Assembly: GCF_036346615.1 (NCBI RefSeq)
Contig: NZ_CP107836.1
Coordinates: 620,001-684,000 of the forward strand
Direction of reading: 5' to 3'
DNA length: 64,000 nucleotides
Origin: Streptomyces sp. NBC_00523
GTDB lineage: Bacteria > Actinomycetota > Actinomycetes > Streptomycetales > Streptomycetaceae
The position numbers and the translations under genes were made by a program. Below the pieces are notes generated by a model. It searched no databases and was not told the DNA's origin. It worked only from the letters and a program-made list of their open reading frames with translations. Each line of letters begins with the position of its first letter. Positions within the stretch are counted from its first letter, which is position 1. This document shows positions 15,880 to 24,200 of the stretch, piece after piece.

Positions 15880-17505
15880 TCAGGCGCGCAGCCACACCGC
15901 CGTGTCCTGCGGGAGGCGCCCCACCTCGTCCAGGGGTCCGCTGGTGAGCAGCACCGCGCTGTGCGGGGGCAGCTCCGCGGCCTCGGCGGCCAGGTTGACG
16001 ACGCACAGCGGTCCGCCGGTCCTGGCGAAGGCGAGCACCCCGGGCGCGGCGTCGAGCCAGCTCAGCCGCTGGATGCCGGGCTCGCCCTCAGTTCCGAAGC
16101 CCGGTTCGGAGCGCCGCAGCCGCAGGGCCTCGCGGTAGAGGTTGAGCATGGAGTCCGGGTCGCCGTTCTGGATGTCGGCGGCGTAGCCGGACCAGCCCTC
16201 CGGCTGCGGGAGCCAGGTCTCCGTGGTGGCCCCGAACCCGGCGTACGGTTCGCCCGCCGCCCAGGGCATGGGCACCCGGCAGCCGTCCCGGCCCGGGTCG
16301 GCGCCGTTCTTGCGGAAGTGCATCGGGTCCTGGATGCGGTCGAGCGGGATGTCGGCCTCGGGCAGGCCCAGTTCCTCGCCCTGGTAGAGGTAGGCCGCGC
16401 CGGGCAGGGCCAGCGAGAGGAGGGCGGCGGCGCGGGCCCGGCGGGTGCCGAGGGCCAGGTCGGTGGGGGTGCCGAAGGTCTTGGCGGCGAAGTCGAACCC
16501 GGTCTCCTCGCGGCCGTAGCGGGTGACGGTCCGGGTGACGTCGTGGTTGCAGAGGACCCAGGTGGCGGGGGCGCCGACCGAGGCGTGCTCGGAGAGCGTG
16601 TCGTCGATGGCGGTCCGCAGCTTCTCCGCCTCCCACGGGCAGGCCAGGAAGTTGAAGTTGAAGGCGGTGTGCAGCTCGTCGGGGCGCAGGTAGCGGGCGA
16701 AGCGCTCGGTGTCGGGGAGCCAGACCTCGCCGACGAACACGCCACCGTACTCGTCGGCGATGGCGCGCCAGGAGCGGTAGATGTCGTGGAGTTCGTCGCG
16801 GTCGACGAAGGGGTGCGGGTCGCTGCCGATGACGAAGTCGGGGAGTGCGGGGTCCTTGGCGAGCAGGGCGGCGGAGTCGATGCGTACGCCGGCGACGCCG
16901 CGTTCGAACCAGAAGCGCAGGACGTCCTCGTGCTCGCGGCGGACGGCGGGGTGGGCCCAGTTGAGGTCGGGCTGCTGGGTGGCGAAGAGGTGGAGGTACC
17001 ACTCGCCGTCGTCCAGCCTGGTCCAGGGGGTGCCGCCGAATTCGGAGACCCAGTCGTTGGGCGGGATCTCGCCGTTGGCGCCGCGGCCCTTGCGGAAGTG
17101 GAAGAGGTCGCGCTCGGGGCTGCCGGAGCCGGCCTCGAGGGCGGCGCGGAACCACGCGTGCTGGTCGGAGACGTGGTTGGGCACGATGTCCACGATGGTG
17201 CGGATGCCCAGCTCGCGGGCCTCGGCGATGAGTTTCTCGGCCTCGGCGAGGGTGCCGAACGCGGGGTCGATCGTACGGTAGTCGGCCACGTCGTAGCCGC
17301 CGTCGGCCAGCGGCGAGAGGTACCAGGGGGTGAACCAGAGGGCGTCCACGCCCAGCTCCACGAGGTAGGGCAGCCTGGCCCGTACCCCTGCCAGATCGCC
17401 GGTGCCGTCGCCGTCGCCATCGGCGAAGCTGCGTACGTAGATCTGGTAGATGGCGGCGTCGCGCCACCACTGTGCGGTGGCCTCGGACGGACGGTTGGCT
17501 GCCAC
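15880..17505 (-). CDS. GH13 alpha-glucosidase
   Basis: A 541-residue glycoside hydrolase family 13 enzyme with no signal peptide, so intracellular. Visible family blocks are VDIVPNHVSDQH (region I), AGVRIDSAALL with the catalytic aspartate (region II), VGEVW with the acid/base glutamate (region III) and LCNHDVTRT (region IV with the transition-state aspartate). This arrangement matches oligo-1,6- and alpha-glucosidases that split short imported alpha-glucosides to glucose. The GTG at 17505 follows GAAAGGAA. It is the last gene downstream of two sugar permeases and a binding protein, a usual order in Streptomyces alpha-glucoside operons. Confidence 0.9.
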   Translation of the reverse strand: MAANRPSEATAQWWRDAAIYQIYVRSFADGDGDGTGDLAGVRARLPYLVELGVDALWFTPWYLSPLADGGYDVADYRTIDPAFGTLAEAEKLIAEARELGIRTIVDIVPNHVSDQHAWFRAALEAGSGSPERDLFHFRKGRGANGEIPPNDWVSEFGGTPWTRLDDGEWYLHLFATQQPDLNWAHPAVRREHEDVLRFWFERGVAGVRIDSAALLAKDPALPDFVIGSDPHPFVDRDELHDIYRSWRAIADEYGGVFVGEVWLPDTERFARYLRPDELHTAFNFNFLACPWEAEKLRTAIDDTLSEHASVGAPATWVLCNHDVTRTVTRYGREETGFDFAAKTFGTPTDLALGTRRARAAALLSLALPGAAYLYQGEELGLPEADIPLDRIQDPMHFRKNGADPGRDGCRVPMPWAAGEPYAGFGATTETWLPQPEGWSGYAADIQNGDPDSMLNLYREALRLRRSEPGFGTEGEPGIQRLSWLDAAPGVLAFARTGGPLCVVNLAAEAAELPPHSAVLLTSGPLDEVGRLPQDTAVWLRA

Positions 17506-17530
17506 TGACGTTCCTTTCGGGCAGGTGGGA

Positions 17531-17581
17531 CTCCGCCGCCGGCCCGGCAAGCGGGGCAGGATGGGTGAGCCGGCGGCGGAG
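17531..17581 (-). promoter_or_regulatory. Long-loop inverted repeat between permease and alpha-glucosidase genes
   Basis: A perfect 13-base inverted repeat (CTCCGCCGCCGGC and GCCGGCGGCGGAG) with 25 bases between the arms lies in the only sizeable gap between the second permease and the alpha-glucosidase. It could lower read-through or protect the mRNA 3' end, uncoupling the enzyme level from the transporter level. Confidence 0.45.
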
Positions 17582-17612
17582 CGCTGAGGGGAAGCGGTTC
17601 GGGGAGCGGGCG

Positions 17613-18572
17613 TCAGCCCTTGAGGCCGCCCGCGGTGAGACCGCTCATGATGTTGCGCTGGAAGAGCAGGAAGATCAGCAGTGTCGGGATCGAAGCGATG
17701 GTGAGCGCGGCGATCAGGACGTTCTCGGGGACGCCGCTGGCCAGTGAGTAGATGCCTACGTTGAGGGTCTGCTTGCCCGGGTCGGGCAGCGTGAGCATCG
17801 GCCAGAGGAAGTCCTTCCACACGCCGACGACGGCGAAGATGGAGACGACTCCGAGGATCGGCCGGGAGATGGGCAGGATGATCGAGCGCAGGGTGCGCAG
17901 GGGTGAGGCGCCGTCCATGGCCGCGGCGTCGAGGAGTTCGCCGGGGATGGAGTCGAAGAACCGCTTCAGCAGGAAGATGTTGAAGGCGTTGGTGACCGAC
18001 GGCAGCCAGATCGCCCAGGGCGAGTTGACCAGGTTGCGCTGGACCAGGGGCACGTCCAGGACCGTGAGGTACTGCGGGACGACGAGCACGGTGGCCGGGA
18101 TCATCAGGGTGGCCAGCATCATGCCGAGGATGACCTTGCCGAAGATCGGCCGCAGCTTGGACAGCGAATAGGCCGCGGCCACGTCGAAGATCAGCTGGAA
18201 GGCGAGCGCGCCGAAGGCGTAGTACAGGGTGTTGAACAGCAGCTTGGACAGGTCCATGACCGTCCATGCCTGGCTGTAGTTCTCGGTGTGGATGGAGCTG
18301 GGGAAGGCCGTGGGCGGGCTCTGCACCACTTCCTGGGTGGTCTTGAGACCGCCGGTGACCATCCAGTACAGCGGGCCGAGGAAGACCGCCGTGAACAGGA
18401 CCATCACCAGGCCGAAGACGATCCAGTAGACGGCCTTGCCGCGGGGCCGGCCGAGCTGGGCCGGCGAGATCAGGGTGCGCTGGCGGGCGCGTTCGGCGGC
18501 GCCCTCGGACCTGCGCCGTGCGGACTTGCGTGAGGTGCTCCCGCGCCGGGAGACAAGCGTGTTCGATGCCAT
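17613..18572 (-). CDS. Sugar ABC transporter permease (MalG-like)
   Basis: A 319-residue inner-membrane protein with a basic cytoplasmic N-terminus and six predicted membrane spans. The ATPase-coupling EAA loop reads ELLDAAAMDGASPLRTL, and the family C-terminus (FQRNIMSGLTAGGLKG) is intact. It forms half of a carbohydrate channel with the permease at 18589-19548. As usual in Streptomyces, no ATPase is encoded in the operon; a shared MsiK-type ATPase elsewhere would drive it. Starts 16 bases after the first permease gene. Confidence 0.92.
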   Translation of the reverse strand: MASNTLVSRRGSTSRKSARRRSEGAAERARQRTLISPAQLGRPRGKAVYWIVFGLVMVLFTAVFLGPLYWMVTGGLKTTQEVVQSPPTAFPSSIHTENYSQAWTVMDLSKLLFNTLYYAFGALAFQLIFDVAAAYSLSKLRPIFGKVILGMMLATLMIPATVLVVPQYLTVLDVPLVQRNLVNSPWAIWLPSVTNAFNIFLLKRFFDSIPGELLDAAAMDGASPLRTLRSIILPISRPILGVVSIFAVVGVWKDFLWPMLTLPDPGKQTLNVGIYSLASGVPENVLIAALTIASIPTLLIFLLFQRNIMSGLTAGGLKG

Positions 18573-18588
18573 GGTCCTGGCTCCCGTC

Positions 18589-19548
18589 CTAGTCTTCGCT
18601 GCTGCGGCTCAGTCGTACGTACACCGCGGAGAATCCCGCGAGGACGACGAGCAGGACGAGGCCGAGTGCCGCCGCGCTGCCGTAGTTGTTGAAGTTGAAG
18701 GCGTACTGGTAGATGAGGTAGACGACGGTGGTGGTGGAGCCCTCGGGTCCGGCGCCGTTGGTCAGCAGGAAGGGCTCGGTGAAGACCTGCATCGTCGCGA
18801 TGATCTGCATGAGCAGCAGGAGCGAGAGGATGAGGCGGGTCTGCGGGATGGTGACGTGCCAGATCTTGCGCAGCAGCCCGGCGCCGTCGAGCTCGGCCGC
18901 CTCGTAGAGCTCGCCGGGGATGCCCTGGAGCGCGGCGAGGTAGATGAGGGTGGCGCCGCCCATGTTCATCCAGGTCGCCGCGATGACGACGGAGAGCATC
19001 GAGGTGCTGGTGTCCTGGAGCCACTGCTGTTCGGGCAGGTGGAAGATGCCCAGGATGCGGTTGAAGAGCCCGTAGCCGGGGTCGTAGAAGTACTTGAAGA
19101 GCAGGACGGAGGCGACCGGCGGCAGCATCACGGGGAGGTAGACGAGCAGCCGCAGGTAGCCCTGGCCGTGCCGGAACTCGTTGAGCACGACGGCGACGGC
19201 GAACGGGACGACGAAGCCGAGGAGCAGGGCGAGCACCGTGAACAGCAGGGTGTTGCGCCAGGCCTGCCAGAAGGCCGGGTCGTTGAAGACGTACGTGAGG
19301 TTGGACCAGCCGGCCCAGGTGGTGGTGCCGTCCTCGTTATTCTGGAAGGCCAGGATGAATTCCCGGACCATCGGATACCAGGAGAAGAGCGAGAAGCAGA
19401 GCACCGCTCCGATCAGGAAGCCGTGCGCCGAGATGTTGCGGCGCAGGGCGCGCAGGAACTCCTCGCGGGCGGAGTCCGGGCGGGCGGAGCTTCGGTGTCC
19501 TGGGCGAGGCCGGGTCGCCTTGCGGGGGGACAGGGTTGGGGCCGACAT
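18589..19548 (-). CDS. Sugar ABC transporter permease (MalF-like)
   Basis: A 319-residue polytopic membrane protein. Spans begin at about residue 42 (GFLIGAVLCFSLFSWYPMV), and the EAA coupling loop is ELYEAAELDGAGLLRKIW. The CUT1-family pattern YLPVMLPPVASVLLFKYFYD is clear. It pairs with the MalG-like permease directly downstream. It follows the binding-protein gene after a 91-base gap that contains a strong stem-loop. Confidence 0.92.
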   Translation of the reverse strand: MSAPTLSPRKATRPRPGHRSSARPDSAREEFLRALRRNISAHGFLIGAVLCFSLFSWYPMVREFILAFQNNEDGTTTWAGWSNLTYVFNDPAFWQAWRNTLLFTVLALLLGFVVPFAVAVVLNEFRHGQGYLRLLVYLPVMLPPVASVLLFKYFYDPGYGLFNRILGIFHLPEQQWLQDTSTSMLSVVIAATWMNMGGATLIYLAALQGIPGELYEAAELDGAGLLRKIWHVTIPQTRLILSLLLLMQIIATMQVFTEPFLLTNGAGPEGSTTTVVYLIYQYAFNFNNYGSAAALGLVLLVVLAGFSAVYVRLSRSSED

Positions 19549-19601
19549 GGTGTCTCCTCGGTGCCGGTGTACGACGAGCGCGTAGCGGACGGGGTCCGGA
19601 T

Positions 19602-19632
19602 GCGGGGCCGGGTCCGCGTGACCCGGCCCCGC
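19602..19632 (-). promoter_or_regulatory. Intra-operon stem-loop after the binding-protein gene
   Basis: GCGGGGCCGGGT and ACCCGGCCCCGC make a perfect 12-base-pair stem with a 7-base loop, 8 bases past the stop of the binding-protein gene. In sugar ABC operons such a stem commonly stabilises the upstream mRNA or partly ends transcription, so that the binding protein is made in excess over the permeases. Confidence 0.65.
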
Positions 19633-19639
19633 GCGTCCG

Positions 19640-21064
19640 TTACTGGTTCGCCAGAACCTGGTTGACCTGCTGCTCGGCGGTGGAGAGCAGCTTGTCGACG
19701 TCGGCGTTCTTGTTGGTCAGGACACCGGACATGGCGTTGTCGAGGATCTTGTAGATCTCCTGGGCCTTCGGCGGCTCGGCCTTGCCGGGGACGGGGTTGT
19801 CCATGAAGGCCTTGAAGTTCTCGACGGGCATCGTCGCGTTCTGGGCGCGTGCGGCGTCGTCCGTGGTCTTGCTCTCGCCGAGGAAGAAGTTCGGCTGCGG
19901 CAGGCCCACGGGGAGCTTGTCGGCCTTGGTGCGGGCCCAGTCGAACTGGCCCTTGCCGGGGGTGAGGTTCTTGAAGTTCAGCCAGGCGATGGCGGCCTTG
20001 ATCTGGTCGGGCGAGCTGCCCTTCTTGATCAGGTAGTTGTTGCCGCCGAAGAGCGTGCCCTTGCCGCCGGGGATGGGGCCGAGCCCGAAGGTCTCGTACT
20101 GGGCGCCGAGCTGCTGCACCATGTACGCGATGTCGTCGGGGGCGGCGAGGAACATGCCCAGCTTGTCGCTGGCGATCTGCTTCTGGAGGTCGCCCCACTT
20201 GAGCAGCTGGGTCTTGCCCATGCTGTCGTCCTCCCAGCGCATGTCGTGCAGCTGCTGGAGGACCTGCTTGCCGGTCTCGTTGTTGAAGGCGGCCTTCTTG
20301 CCGGAGGCGTCGACGATGTCCCCGCCGAGGCCGAACTGCGTCGCGGCGAAGTGCCAGCCGCCGTTGTTGCCGGCGCTGTACTCGCCGTAGCCGGAGATGC
20401 CCTTGCCTAGGCCCGCGATCTTCTTGGCGGCGGCGCGCACCTCGTCCCAGGTGGCGGGCGGGGTGTTCGGGTCGAGACCGGCCTGCTTGAACAGCTTCCG
20501 GTTGATCATCAGGCCCATGGTGTAGTTGCTGGTCGGCAGGCCGTAGAGCTTGCCGTCCTTGCGGGCCACGTCGACCACCTGCGGCTGGATGTCCTTCAGC
20601 GCGGGCACGGTCTTGTCGTTGACGTACGCGGAGATGTCCTCGGCGCCGTCGTTGTCCAGGACCTGCTGGAGGTCGCTGAAGTAGGCGTAGAAGACGTCGG
20701 GCTGGGACTTGCCCTTGAGCATGGCGGTGAACCGCGGCGGCTCGTTGCACTGGCCCGGGGTGGACTTGCCGTTGATCGTGACGTTCGGGTACTTCTCGTT
20801 GAACGTCTTGATGTCCTCCTTCCACTCCCGCAGCTCCGCGGCCTTGGCGGCCGGCGGCATGCAGTCGATGGAGATCGTCACCTTGGTCTTCGGGTCCAGC
20901 GGAGCCGAGGGGTCGGACGAACCCTTGGACGAACTGCTCGAGTCGTCGTCCTTGCTGCTGCTCGTGCCGCAGGACGCGAGCGAGGTCAGGGCAAGTGCGG
21001 TGACAAGGGCAGCCGCGGAGGCACGGCTGATACGGCGTGTGCGGCGCAACCCAGCACTTCTCAT
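19640..21064 (-). CDS. Lipoprotein sugar-binding protein of the alpha-glucoside ABC transporter
   Basis: A 474-residue extracellular solute-binding protein (family 1 type). A twin-arginine-rich N-terminus leads to ALALTSLASC, whose Cys32 is the lipid anchor, followed by a flexible Ser/Asp/Lys tether. The mature protein has the two-lobed pattern VTISIDCMPP, SQPDVFYAYFSDLQQVL, GKLYGLPTSNYTMGLMINRKLF and later FGGNNYLIKKGS. It delivers an oligosaccharide to the two permeases encoded downstream. Start at 21064 after GAAGGGGA. The secreted alpha-1,3-glucanase gene upstream hints that the cargo is an alpha-glucan fragment such as nigero-oligosaccharide; that is inference. Confidence 0.9.
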   Translation of the reverse strand: MRSAGLRRTRRISRASAAALVTALALTSLASCGTSSSKDDDSSSSSKGSSDPSAPLDPKTKVTISIDCMPPAAKAAELREWKEDIKTFNEKYPNVTINGKSTPGQCNEPPRFTAMLKGKSQPDVFYAYFSDLQQVLDNDGAEDISAYVNDKTVPALKDIQPQVVDVARKDGKLYGLPTSNYTMGLMINRKLFKQAGLDPNTPPATWDEVRAAAKKIAGLGKGISGYGEYSAGNNGGWHFAATQFGLGGDIVDASGKKAAFNNETGKQVLQQLHDMRWEDDSMGKTQLLKWGDLQKQIASDKLGMFLAAPDDIAYMVQQLGAQYETFGLGPIPGGKGTLFGGNNYLIKKGSSPDQIKAAIAWLNFKNLTPGKGQFDWARTKADKLPVGLPQPNFFLGESKTTDDAARAQNATMPVENFKAFMDNPVPGKAEPPKAQEIYKILDNAMSGVLTNKNADVDKLLSTAEQQVNQVLANQ

Positions 21065-21278
21065 CGATGGTCCCCTTCGGGCATGAGCGTGGATGGCCCT
21101 CGGCCGACTGACTGCCGGGGCGAGGCACACTCAACCAGCGTCGACATGTGAACGCAATATCTCGCGCAGTTTTCGTAAAAGTTTGACAGCCATGAGTACG
21201 CCGCATGCGGAACACGGCGTGAGCGCAGCACGGGGCGCCGCCCGGCGAACCGGACGGCGCCCCTGTGTGCGGTGGTTG
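21065..21278 (-). promoter_or_regulatory. Gap with probable promoter of the sugar transporter operon
   Basis: These 214 bases between the glucanase stop and the binding-protein start include an AT-rich patch, rare in this DNA, at about 21150-21188. On the minus strand it reads TTTTACGAAAA (two T/A arms around three bases) followed about 15 bases on by a GATATT hexamer that could be a -10 box. A LacI-type operator or promoter fits, but there is no match to a known box. Confidence 0.35.
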
Positions 21279-24200
21279 CTACGGATTGATGTTGATCTTC
21301 ATGGTGGACGTCGTGTTCTTCACGTCCTGGGCGTTGTCGCTGAACCTGAGCCCGTTGAAGGTGACCTCACCGACGGCGGGTCCCTGGCCGGCCTCGGGCA
21401 TCTCGTTGGCCCACAGTCCGAAGCCGGACTTGGCGTCGAAGGCGTCCCCGCTCTTGTGGGCGCCGGAGATGGAGATGTCGGTCAGGATGGTGTCCTTGAT
21501 GGGGAACTGCGGCTGGCCTCCCACGTAGTTGGTCTGGAACATGATGCCGCTGTACGTCGGGTCGACGATGTCGACGTGGTTGATCCGGATGCCCTGGAAG
21601 ACCTTGGAGGCGGAGAACAGCCAGATGCCGGGGAAGGTCTGCGTGCCCCAGAAATGGCCGCCGGAGCGGACCACGGAGACGTTCTCGACCGTCGTCGGGC
21701 CGGTCCCGAAGCCGTTCATCGGGTAGCCGAAGTCGAGCGAGCTGACGGTGATCCCCGAGTACACCAGGGTGTCCGCGATGCGGATGTTCCGGAAGGTGTT
21801 GTCGTAGCCGCCGTAGACGGCCACACCGGCCGCGCGCCAGGTCAGGAGCGAGGTGAGGTTCTCGTAGACGTTGTTCTTCATGTCCGCGCCGCCGGAGTCG
21901 ATCGCCGAGAACAGCGCGAAGCTGTCGTCACCGGTGGCCCGCGACTCGTTGTTGACGACGTGGTTGTCCGTCGAGCCGTTGGTCATGTTGACGCCGTCGG
22001 CGAACGTGTCGCGGATTCGGGAGTTCTTGATGGTGATGTTGTCGGTGTTGGCGCCCCAGTAGAGGCACACCGTGTGCTCGTTCCAGATGTTGTCGATGAC
22101 CATGTCCGACACGTTGGAGAAGTCGAACACCTTGCCCGGTCCGTCGATGCGCGAGGTGTAGTTCCCGAAGTACGCGAAGTTCGCGAACGTCGAGCCCTTG
22201 GCGCTCGCCTCGGCCCTGAAGCCGATGTCGGTGTTGTCCTGCGTCGAGGGCGCGTGGAACCTGGTGTACCAGGGCCCCGCACCGATCACCTTGACGGCCT
22301 TGCCGTAGACCTGGAACTTGCTGGCGGTCTCGTAGTCGCCCGCGGGCAGGTAGACGCCCACCAGCTTCCCCGTGGTGTCCATCCGCACCTTGTCCAGGGC
22401 GTTCTGGACGTCTTGGTGGGTGAAGCCGGCCGGAACGGCGTAGGCGGCCGGGTCCGGGTTGGCGATCTGGGTGGCCTGCTCCAGGCTGATGAAGTCGATC
22501 GCGTAGGTGCTGGTGTTGGCCGCGTCCTTCTGGAGCCGGATCTTGCTGCCCGCCGGGACGGTCTTGCCCAGCATCACGTTGGCCTCGTCGTAAATGTGCC
22601 GGGGTGAACCGGAGCCCGGGGAGTTGCCGGGACCGGTCTCGGCGCCGTACAGCCAGGCGTACTTCGAGGTGAGGTCGATCGCCTTGAGGAAGGTGCCGTC
22701 CACGTAGATGTTGAGCTTGGAGTCGATGCCTCCGCCGCCCGCCGAGTCCGGGATGGAGTAGCGGGTCACCAGGGTGTTCGTGTCGCCCCGGGTGGTGAAC
22801 TCGACGTAGTTGCCGGTGCTGTTCAGCGTGACCGCCTTGCGGCCCGACGCCTCGCCCGCGATGTCGCCGACGGTCCTGTTCGGCCCGACGACCTTCGCGC
22901 CGCCGCCGGTGACCCCGTCCTCCGCCTCGTAGGTGTCGTACGGCATGTTGGCGCCGCGCCCGACGAAGAGGGAGCTGCTGACGGTGTTGTTCTCGCGCTT
23001 GACCGGAAGCTCCTCGGCGTCGTCCGCGACGACCGTCTTCACGGTGTACGAGCCGTTGACCGCAGTCCAGGAGCCCAGGTTCACCGGGGAGCCGGTGGCG
23101 CCCGCGGCGATCGAGCCGTTGTAGCTTCCGGTGAGGGTCTTCACCGTGGCGCCCTTGGAGTCGAGCAGGGTCACGGTGACGGCGTGAGCGCCCGAGGCCG
23201 AGGCGACCGTGCCCTGGTTCCGGATGGCGACGGAGAAGGCGACGTTGTCGCCCTGGGCCGGGGCGGACGGCGAGGTGGCGACCGCGGGCACCAGGTCGGA
23301 GCTGGCGACCGGCTTCACGACCAGGCCGGAGGCGCTGGTGTAGGTGTTGTCGGTCTCGTTCTGCTCGATGATCTGGTTGTCCGGGTCGGCGACCGCGCTC
23401 AGCGTGTACGTGCCCGCGTCGCGCGCCCCGATGTCCGCGCTGACCTGCGCGGAGACCCCCGCGGCGAGCGCGCCCACGTTCGCGGTGGCGACCTTGGTGT
23501 CACCGAGCCGGAATGCGAGCTTGCCGGCCGGGGCGGCGACGGCGCCGGTGTTGCGCACCGTCGCGGTGAGCGTGACCGGGTCCGACTCAACGGGCGCGGC
23601 CGGGCTCACGGTGATGCCGCTGACCTGGAGGTTCGGGTTGGGGGCCGGGGCGCCCAGCACCTGGAACTCCGCGACCTGCCCGGCGGGCGCGCCGGTGTTG
23701 GAGGTGAACTTCAGCTGGACGTCGGCGACCCGGGCGTCGACCGGGATCGTCACCGTGTTGGCGCTGCCCGGGCTGAACGCGTAGTCCTTGGCGGCGACCA
23801 GGCTGGTGAAGGACGAGGCGCTCTGCTCGCGGCCGAGGACCTGGATGTTCTGGGTCCTGGCCCCCCAGCTGCTGTCCGGGTTGAGCTTCACGACGACGCT
23901 CTGGGTGTCGGCGTTGGCGCCCAGCTTCACCGTGAGCGTGTTGGGGTAGCTGCCGCCCGCGCCCTCCCAGTAGGTGGAGAGCTGGTTGTCGTTGGCGTTC
24001 TCCGCGACGAAGGTGTGCACCACGGAGGAGGCGGTGATGGGCTTGCCGACGGCGAGGTTGGAGGCCGCGCCGGTGGAGCCGTTGCGGGTGACGGTGTTGC
24101 TGTCGCCGGAGACGTTGCCCGCCGCGTCCTTGGCCCGTACGACGTACGACACGGTGGTGCCGGCGGACTGGGTGTCGGTGTAGGTGGTGACATCGCCGGC

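Noticed and set aside
21183..21188. A plus-strand TTGACA as a promoter
   Set aside because: No plus-strand gene follows; the next gene in that direction is on the minus strand.
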